From Glaciecola sp. UBA1851 (GTDB lineage: Bacteria; Pseudomonadota; Gammaproteobacteria; Enterobacterales; Alteromonadaceae): 51,008 nucleotides of DNA. The translations under genes and the position numbers were made by a program. The notes below the pieces were generated by a model. The model was given only the letters and a program-made list of their open reading frames with translations, was not told where the DNA came from and did no database searches. The stretch lies in contig DDIL01000006.1 in NCBI GenBank assembly GCA_002338515.1, positions 1 to 51,008 of the forward strand, given 5' to 3'. Positions 45,355-51,008 of this stretch are shown piece after piece (positions within the stretch are counted from its first letter, which is position 1; each line of letters starts with the position of its first letter).

Positions 45355-48300
45355 TTATTCGAAGTTTTCACGCCAATGCAACACTCGACTATCACCAGAA
45401 TAAATACCAAACGTCGCTTTTGAAGACGGGTTATTATCATAGCTGCCATCTAGATCCCAATCGTATTTTAGCCAATCAAATGTATCAAGTGTTACGCCTA
45501 TTTCTCCTTGATTACCCTGCCCTGTTGGTGCAAGTTCAATTAAATTAAACGTTCCTTTTGTTAACCTACCAGACAAGCCCTCAACCGATGTTAAGCTTGG
45601 CGACAAACTAATTTCCGATAAGGTTACTTGGCTTGTTTGCACACTAGTACAATTATTATCGGTGCTTGTTGCAAAACCATTTTCGGTATAATGCTCAACA
45701 CGAGCAGTTTGTGCGAGTGAATGCGTTTCTGGTCCAAAACTATTTTCTAATACCATTCGCCCAAAACGAATCTCTATTCCACTTGGTGTAACAGGTTCAA
45801 CTGACGTCGCTATTACCCCGTCTGAATCTATGATTGACGATATAATTAAGTCGAAATTGGCGTTAAAAGGTGCAACCAAAGCATTGGCGCTGCGGTTATA
45901 GTAATAGTTATCACCGTCAGATAATTGATAGTGCAACACCCCCTTTGGTAATGAAACAATATTCGGTAATTGAGTTAAGTCATTTTGACTTAGCGTACCT
46001 GTTTGAATATTCGCTTGAAGTGGTAACTTATTGCTATCTACCCCTATTGCAACTTTGTCTAATAATGGAGAAACTAAAGCAAAATCTAGTGCATCTAATT
46101 TCATAAAGTCATTATTGCTACCGTCAGAATCTTGATAATAATTTTGTGTAATTTGACCTTGTTTATTATATGCCGTTACGGCAATAATTGGGTTATTCAA
46201 ATAAGTGATGGCACCTATATTATTATTCGTTTCATTTCGTTGGCCGCTATAAGCATAAAACTCAAAATCACTACCGCATTGATTCACCAAGCCGCCATTA
46301 TCTATCACTGTTTGCTCAAAATAGTGCGGAACAAAGCGCCCAACATTAATGTTGTCAGCGTTAACAATATGACCCTGTACACCATAATTACTATCTTGAA
46401 TATCTACATTAATAATACCCACTTCCGAATAATTCGCATTTAAATAACTAGACACGCCTTGAGAAAAACTACTTAAAGTCGCATCTTGAAATTGAGCTGA
46501 TGCACTAGAGTTAATGGAATTATTAAACGCGTAAGTTAAGGCACCATCAACACTTTCATTTAAAGCAGGCGCCATTCGTAATAGTTTTAGCTGAATTTGA
46601 CCAGGAGAATAATTAGGTGTCACCGCACCTAAAGAATTAAGCGCACTTACCTTAAACTCAAAATTTTCACCTGCAGCATGAACTGGTGCGGCGTTAGCAG
46701 AGCTAGCATTTAGCGCTGCACCTCCATTTATAGCTTCTAACTTGAGTGTTGCGGGACTTACCCAAAAACTTGGCGTAGAGCCTGTCAACGTTATACCATC
46801 TTCATTGTAACTTCCATGCAACTTAATTTGCCCTGCATCCTGATACATTGCGTTTGTTATTGGTGCAATGCTATTCGAACCAAATACTAAAGTGGTGGAA
46901 GTAACATTTGGATGTTTTGCAATATCGGTACCGTTAATTTGGAATGTTAACCCACTAATTCCGCTTGGATTTATGTTCTCTTGAGATATGTTTACACTCT
47001 TGTTGCCGCTAAACAACCCCTCGCATACGCCATTATTGTTTTCAACCGCTTGTATCGATAAGTTAAATGTGTCACCTGCAATAATATTAGGCAAACTAGT
47101 AATAGGTGTGTTATTCGCATCTAAAAATCTAAAACCTGCGTCTTCAAATTGCATATTACAACTTGTTGATGAACCATTTATACACACAGGTGAATTTAAG
47201 GCGGCTATAGAAGCATTTTCTAACGAAAGCACAACGGTCTCTGCATTTGTATAGACAACACTAGCAGTAGTTGAGCCTGTGAAGGATAAAACATCGGTAA
47301 CGGTAGACGTTCCAGTCGCTTTTAATGTGATGTCAGTAGGCTCGTTACTTTCACTGCAGGTTCCATCATAATTATTAGTACAGGCCTTTACGGTAATTGT
47401 TTCCGCATCGCATGTTAACCCCTGACCATCATGGATAATTTGATAATGATTAACTATTGGTGCGGAAACCACCTCAGGTGAGCAACCGAAAAGGACTTTC
47501 CCATCTAACGCACCGTGTTTTAATACTTCAAAGGTGTTTTTATTAAATTTTGTTTGTAACCCTTCAGCAATGGAAATTTCCATATAATCACCACCTGTTC
47601 TTTCAAAAAAAGTGGCCGACACAATAAAGGTTGAATCTTGAGAGAGGGTAAATGAACCTCCGGTATTTGAGTTAGCAGTGGGTTTTTCAAACCTTAGTTC
47701 ATTGCTATTTATGATAGAAGGGCCGCTTATGCGTGTAAATGCGACGTCATCACCTGTTACTGTATCAAAGGTTAAACTAAACCCATCATCGGTTTTAACA
47801 AATATAGAATAATCACCGGCTGGCAAACTTATTGAGCCTGTGGCATTAACTAAAAAGTGATTGTAGCTTTGATCAGTTTTGTCGCCGATACCTGGATATG
47901 GCAATGTACCAGAAAAATCTCGGTTCTGCCCTCCAAAGTCTATTCTGTCAGCAATATCAGACCCAGCCGAAATTATTTCATATTTTCGGTCAGTAAAAAG
48001 TTCACCTGATGTAGGCTCACCCGCATTTTTCCATGCTTCAAAAATCTCGAGGGATTCTGTTGTGTTATTAATAGCATTATCTGTGCCCGTACCATTAGTA
48101 ATTCTTACGCCTGAAGATTTTAATGCACCAACTGAACATGCTTGAATTTTGGTAGAAAAATATAAAGCTTTATTTGATACGTTATTATTCCCTAACCATA
48201 ACCATTGAGCTTCACTATTTACATCTGTTCGGTTACCCCATGGGCTAACGCCATTAGAACCAAACGCATCTGGCACAACATAATTATTCCAAGATGTCTC

Positions 48301-48681
48301 ACCTACGCGCCAATTCACAGTGTCAGTTAATAGCTTAATATCGTTATTATTAAATTGATGAAAATTACTAGTAATCTCAAACTCACCCAAAAAACCAGAT
48401 GGCCCCGATTGATTCTGGGTATATATGTGTAGGTAGTAGTCTTGCCCTGGGGTAATATTAGATGAAAAATTATAGGTGGTAGGCCAACTGTTGCCATTAA
48501 TCAGTAAATCGCCTTGCACATTATCATCAGTTGATAAGTAGACTTGGAAAATATTATCAACATTGAGCTTACCTTCAATGTCTGCACGTGCATTTATTGA
48601 AGTTAAACACATAACCAACATGGTTGAACATGCTATACAAACATTCAGCGGTTGATTAAAATTATTAAAGTGTCTCTGCAT
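45355..48681 (-). CDS. Large secreted MshQ-like protein (DUF6701, PA14-like domain)
   Basis: A 1108-residue exported protein. The N-terminal hydrophobic stretch ends in INARAD, a signal-peptidase site. Residues about 35-180 look like a beta-sandwich (IEGKLNVDNIFQVYLSTDDN). About 215-380 resembles a PA14 carbohydrate-binding domain (SLPAGDYSIFVKTDDGFSLT). The last 600 residues are the DUF6701 region of MshQ proteins, with the hallmark GRFVPHYFEQTV and the C-terminal WLKYDWDLDGSYDNNPSSKA and RVLHWRENFE. In Vibrio and Shewanella mshQ sits at the end of the MSHA pilus biogenesis operon; here no pilus genes adjoin, so it is an orphan. A surface or adhesin-related role is inferred. Confidence 0.82.
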   Translation of the reverse strand: MQRHFNNFNQPLNVCIACSTMLVMCLTSINARADIEGKLNVDNIFQVYLSTDDNVQGDLLINGNSWPTTYNFSSNITPGQDYYLHIYTQNQSGPSGFLGEFEITSNFHQFNNNDIKLLTDTVNWRVGETSWNNYVVPDAFGSNGVSPWGNRTDVNSEAQWLWLGNNNVSNKALYFSTKIQACSVGALKSSGVRITNGTGTDNAINNTTESLEIFEAWKNAGEPTSGELFTDRKYEIISAGSDIADRIDFGGQNRDFSGTLPYPGIGDKTDQSYNHFLVNATGSISLPAGDYSIFVKTDDGFSLTFDTVTGDDVAFTRISGPSIINSNELRFEKPTANSNTGGSFTLSQDSTFIVSATFFERTGGDYMEISIAEGLQTKFNKNTFEVLKHGALDGKVLFGCSPEVVSAPIVNHYQIIHDGQGLTCDAETITVKACTNNYDGTCSESNEPTDITLKATGTSTVTDVLSFTGSTTASVVYTNAETVVLSLENASIAALNSPVCINGSSTSCNMQFEDAGFRFLDANNTPITSLPNIIAGDTFNLSIQAVENNNGVCEGLFSGNKSVNISQENINPSGISGLTFQINGTDIAKHPNVTSTTLVFGSNSIAPITNAMYQDAGQIKLHGSYNEDGITLTGSTPSFWVSPATLKLEAINGGAALNASSANAAPVHAAGENFEFKVSALNSLGAVTPNYSPGQIQLKLLRMAPALNESVDGALTYAFNNSINSSASAQFQDATLSSFSQGVSSYLNANYSEVGIINVDIQDSNYGVQGHIVNADNINVGRFVPHYFEQTVIDNGGLVNQCGSDFEFYAYSGQRNETNNNIGAITYLNNPIIAVTAYNKQGQITQNYYQDSDGSNNDFMKLDALDFALVSPLLDKVAIGVDSNKLPLQANIQTGTLSQNDLTQLPNIVSLPKGVLHYQLSDGDNYYYNRSANALVAPFNANFDLIISSIIDSDGVIATSVEPVTPSGIEIRFGRMVLENSFGPETHSLAQTARVEHYTENGFATSTDNNCTSVQTSQVTLSEISLSPSLTSVEGLSGRLTKGTFNLIELAPTGQGNQGEIGVTLDTFDWLKYDWDLDGSYDNNPSSKATFGIYSGDSRVLHWRENFE

Positions 48682-48880
48682 GTTTAAAATTCAATAAACC
48701 TTATGGGTTCAATAAGCTATTAAGCCAGATATTGCTAGATACCAACCTGACCTATGCACTAAGCAATGTGTTTCATTTCGTGACTATCTCATTTGCTAAC
48801 AAGTAATTTAAGCGCGATAAAATAAAAATGACCGCCTTTCAATATATTATCGTAAAAATTAGCAAAAACATGAGCACTAC

Positions 48881-49741
48881 ATGGATAACAAAACTGAAAC
48901 TATTCTAAGCAACAAAACCTTTCTTGTAACGGGTGCGGGTCATGGTATTGGGTTGGCGCTGGCAACTGAATTGGATTCCCTTAACGTCAATTTGATATTA
49001 GTAGACATTGACGAAATTTCATTGCGTGAGGTATCAGAATCATTGCAACAATCTCCGCTATGTATGTCATTTGACGTAAGTGAAGAATCAGCATGGAAAG
49101 ATGCTAAAACAGAAATTAATACTTACTTGACTGAAAATGCGATATCCAAAATTAGTGGCATCATCAATAATGCTGGTATTGCCCACGATTCAATCTTAAC
49201 CGAAAACATGAACCATCAGCATTTCAAAAGAATAATGGACGTTAATTTTTATGGTGTGTTGTTAGGGACAGAGACATTTTTACCTACATTAAAAAACCAA
49301 AAGCACGCATGGATTGTGAATGTAAGTTCAATATTCGGAAGCACAGGTATTGGTAAACTAAACGCATATTGTTCATCCAAGTTTGCGGTAAAAGGGTTAA
49401 CTGAGTCTTTACGCATGGAAAGCAAAGCCTATTTTCCTAATATCACGGTTTGTTTAGTACAACCTGGCGGCATTCAAACAGACATAGCAAATAGAGCGCT
49501 TCAAGTTGAACAAGATAACGAAGTAAAAAGAAAACAAGAAATTAAAACGTTCAACAAACAACTTCGCACATCGCCTCAACGGGCTGCAAAAACCATTGTT
49601 GCTGGCATTATAAACAACCAAGAAAGAGTGCTTATTGGGGCGGATGCTAAACTAATGGACATATTAACTAGGCTAATGCCGGTCAAATACACTACATTTT
49701 TCCTAAAATACATTCAAAAGGCGGGACTGTTAAATGACTAA
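48881..49741 (+). CDS. Short-chain dehydrogenase/reductase
   Basis: NAD(P)-dependent oxidoreductase of the classical SDR family, 286 residues. The cofactor-binding glycine motif TGAGHGIG is at 17-24, NNAG at 96-99, the catalytic serine in NVSSIFG (about 149-150) and the Tyr163/Lys167 pair in YCSSKFA. The C-terminal 60 residues are basic and could form an amphipathic lid. Its last 8 bases overlap the next gene (ATGACTAA), so the two are translated together. Substrate cannot be told from sequence; lipid-type substrates are suggested by the neighbour. Confidence 0.9.
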   Translation: MDNKTETILSNKTFLVTGAGHGIGLALATELDSLNVNLILVDIDEISLREVSESLQQSPLCMSFDVSEESAWKDAKTEINTYLTENAISKISGIINNAGIAHDSILTENMNHQHFKRIMDVNFYGVLLGTETFLPTLKNQKHAWIVNVSSIFGSTGIGKLNAYCSSKFAVKGLTESLRMESKAYFPNITVCLVQPGGIQTDIANRALQVEQDNEVKRKQEIKTFNKQLRTSPQRAAKTIVAGIINNQERVLIGADAKLMDILTRLMPVKYTTFFLKYIQKAGLLND

Positions 49742-50972
49742 CGAAACCAAAGCTTTCGATATTATCTTATATGGCGCCACGTCTTTTGTTGGTCAGATAA
49801 TGACAGAATACCTTGCCACGCATTACTCCTTAAGTAGCAGAGAAGATGACTCTAGAGAGCAAGTAAAATGGGCCATCGCTGCTAGAAGTGACAGTAAATT
49901 ATTAGCATTAAAAGCGCGTCTTAATATTCAAGATGTGACACATTTTGTAGTAAGTGCAGATGATGAGAGTGCACTTACTGACATGGCTAACGAAACTCAA
50001 GTGGTTGTATCAACTGTTGGCCCATATGCTTTGTATGGCGAAACATTAGTCAAAGTATGTGTGGAAACTGCTACCGATTACTGTGACTTAACAGGTGAGC
50101 CACAGTGGATTAAATTAATGCTGGAAAAGTATGAAGAACAGGCTAAAAAATCAGGAGCTCGCATTATTCACTGCTCTGGTTTTGATTCTATTCCGTCTGA
50201 CTTAGGCGTATATGCATGCCAACAACACGCCATGGCGATATCGAATAAACCCGCTAATCATATAAAAATGCGTGTTCGTAAAATAAAAGGTGGCGCATCG
50301 GGTGGCACTATTGCGAGTATGCTGAATGTATTAAAAGAAGCGAAAAACGACCCTGATTTACGAAAAGCGTTAGTTAATCCATATGTTTTGTGTCCATCAA
50401 GTGCAGGGTTTAAAGTACGTCAGAAAAATCATAAATCAGCTGAATTTGATAGCCAACTGGGTATTTGGAGCATGCCATTTATTATGGCTGCCATAAATGA
50501 AAGAATTGTGCATAGAAGTAATGCGTTACTTGATAATCAATATGGTACGAGTTTTAGATATGACGAAGCTATGACAGCCAAAACTGGCTTTCAAGCTTGG
50601 ACATTTACAATGGGTTTGGGCAGCTTTATGATTGCTGCTAGTTTTGATCCGTTGCAAAAATTATTAGCCAATACCGTTCTCCCCAAACCTGGAGAAGGAC
50701 CGAGCCTGAAAGAGCAAAAAGAAGGCATGTTTGACATGCGGTTTTATGCAACAACAGAAAATGGCCGAAACATTATTACTCAAGTAACTGGCGACCGCGA
50801 CCCTGGCTATGGATCAACCGCTAAAATGTTAGCGCAAGCCGCAATTTGTTTGGCAAAAGACATCCCCAATTTAGCAGGTGGTTTTTGGACGCCAGCATCA
50901 GCGTTGAATACACATTTAATAAAAAGGCTGCAAGACCACGCAGGGGTGGTTATTCAACAAATAGGTGATTAA
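49734..50972 (+). CDS. Saccharopine dehydrogenase-like / trans-acting enoyl reductase family protein
   Basis: A 412-residue protein with an N-terminal Rossmann fold (YGATSFVGQIMTEYLA, about 12-27) and the conserved phrases VSTVGPYALYGETLVKVC, DLTGEPQW and IIHCSGFDSIPSDLGV. These are typical of the family that includes mycobacterial Rv2953 trans-acting enoyl reductase and eukaryotic saccharopine dehydrogenase-like oxidoreductase. Such proteins act on lipid or polyketide substrates where known; true lysine-pathway saccharopine dehydrogenase is unlikely. Overlaps the SDR gene by 8 bp, indicating joint function. A REP-like palindrome follows ten bases after the stop. Confidence 0.9.
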   Translation: MTNETKAFDIILYGATSFVGQIMTEYLATHYSLSSREDDSREQVKWAIAARSDSKLLALKARLNIQDVTHFVVSADDESALTDMANETQVVVSTVGPYALYGETLVKVCVETATDYCDLTGEPQWIKLMLEKYEEQAKKSGARIIHCSGFDSIPSDLGVYACQQHAMAISNKPANHIKMRVRKIKGGASGGTIASMLNVLKEAKNDPDLRKALVNPYVLCPSSAGFKVRQKNHKSAEFDSQLGIWSMPFIMAAINERIVHRSNALLDNQYGTSFRYDEAMTAKTGFQAWTFTMGLGSFMIAASFDPLQKLLANTVLPKPGEGPSLKEQKEGMFDMRFYATTENGRNIITQVTGDRDPGYGSTAKMLAQAAICLAKDIPNLAGGFWTPASALNTHLIKRLQDHAGVVIQQIGD

Positions 50973-50982
50973 ACGGGTTATT

Positions 50983-51008
50983 AGTCATTACCGCAACGGC
51001 GGTAACCT
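50983..51008 (-). repeat. REP-like palindrome, dispersed copy cut by window end
   Basis: The stem TTACCGC/GCGGTAA and both flanks (AGTCA on one side, CCT on the other) match the palindrome in composite block B at 30806-30837, read on the opposite strand. Only the loop differs (AACG against GAAA). This shows that the element is dispersed in the genome and not confined to the dcd-mrp gap. Confidence 0.75.

Noticed and set aside
46132..46443. 103-codon plus-strand frame rich in isoleucine
   Set aside because: Antisense to the MshQ-like gene; the composition is what the complement of Asn-rich coding DNA gives.

Overview
The window reads as a piece of chromosome from a low-GC (roughly 38-40%) marine-type gammaproteobacterium, most likely of the order Alteromonadales (Alteromonas/Glaciecola/Paraglaciecola group). 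This placement is an inference from gene order and gene content; no 16S gene is present. Most of the window is conserved housekeeping DNA laid out in blocks also known from Escherichia coli and Shewanella. I see no prophage, no intact insertion sequence, no CRISPR array and no integron.

Layout. 1-5028 (minus): the 5' part of a Lon-family (YcbZ/LonH type) ATP-dependent protease gene cut by the window edge, preceded by an unusual soluble Cache-Cache-CheW protein. 5486-19066 (plus): a 13-gene run leuS-lptE-holA-nadD-rsfS-rlmH-mrdA-mrdB-rlpA-dacA-ybeD-lipB-lipA, closed by a strong rho-independent terminator. It joins leucyl-tRNA charging, LPS export, DNA polymerase clamp loading, NAD synthesis, ribosome silencing and methylation, the rod-elongation machinery (PBP2, RodA, RlpA, PBP5/6) and lipoate synthesis. 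19262-20246: a small acidic hypothetical and an Hly-III/PAQR-like membrane protein.

20342-28588 is the accessory part of the window. It holds a Tat-exported agmatine-deiminase-like enzyme of visibly higher GC, a decayed gene in which an OmpR-type DNA-binding fragment is joined to the C-terminus of an ApbE flavin transferase, and a tightly packed heavy-metal RND efflux operon (TolC-like protein, adaptor, CusA/CzcA-like pump, DUF3240 protein). Diverging from the operon is a small membrane-tethered LuxR-type regulator. 28609-32000 (minus): tRNA-Pro(GGG), a PrpA-like phosphatase, dcd, a 570-bp non-coding stretch full of direct and inverted repeats, and the Fe-S carrier gene mrp.

32231-44327 returns to conserved blocks: metG (divergent from mrp), a rhomboid protease, a YafS-like methyltransferase divergent from gloB-mltD, cysS convergent with mltD, ppiB-lpxH, a membrane-anchored coiled-coil protein of unknown function, and miaE. 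44520-50972: a one-TM periplasmic hypothetical, a very large secreted MshQ/DUF6701-like protein without other MSHA pilus genes nearby, and an overlapping gene pair encoding a short-chain dehydrogenase and a saccharopine-dehydrogenase-like (trans-acting enoyl reductase type) protein. The window ends inside another copy of the REP-like palindrome found at 30.6-30.8 kb.

The points most worth a second look are the Cache-Cache-CheW protein, the metal-efflux operon with its tethered regulator, the response-regulator/ApbE fusion remnant, and the composite repeat block with a dispersed copy at the window end. I found no clearly new multi-gene system; the regulator/efflux/DUF3240 cassette comes closest.
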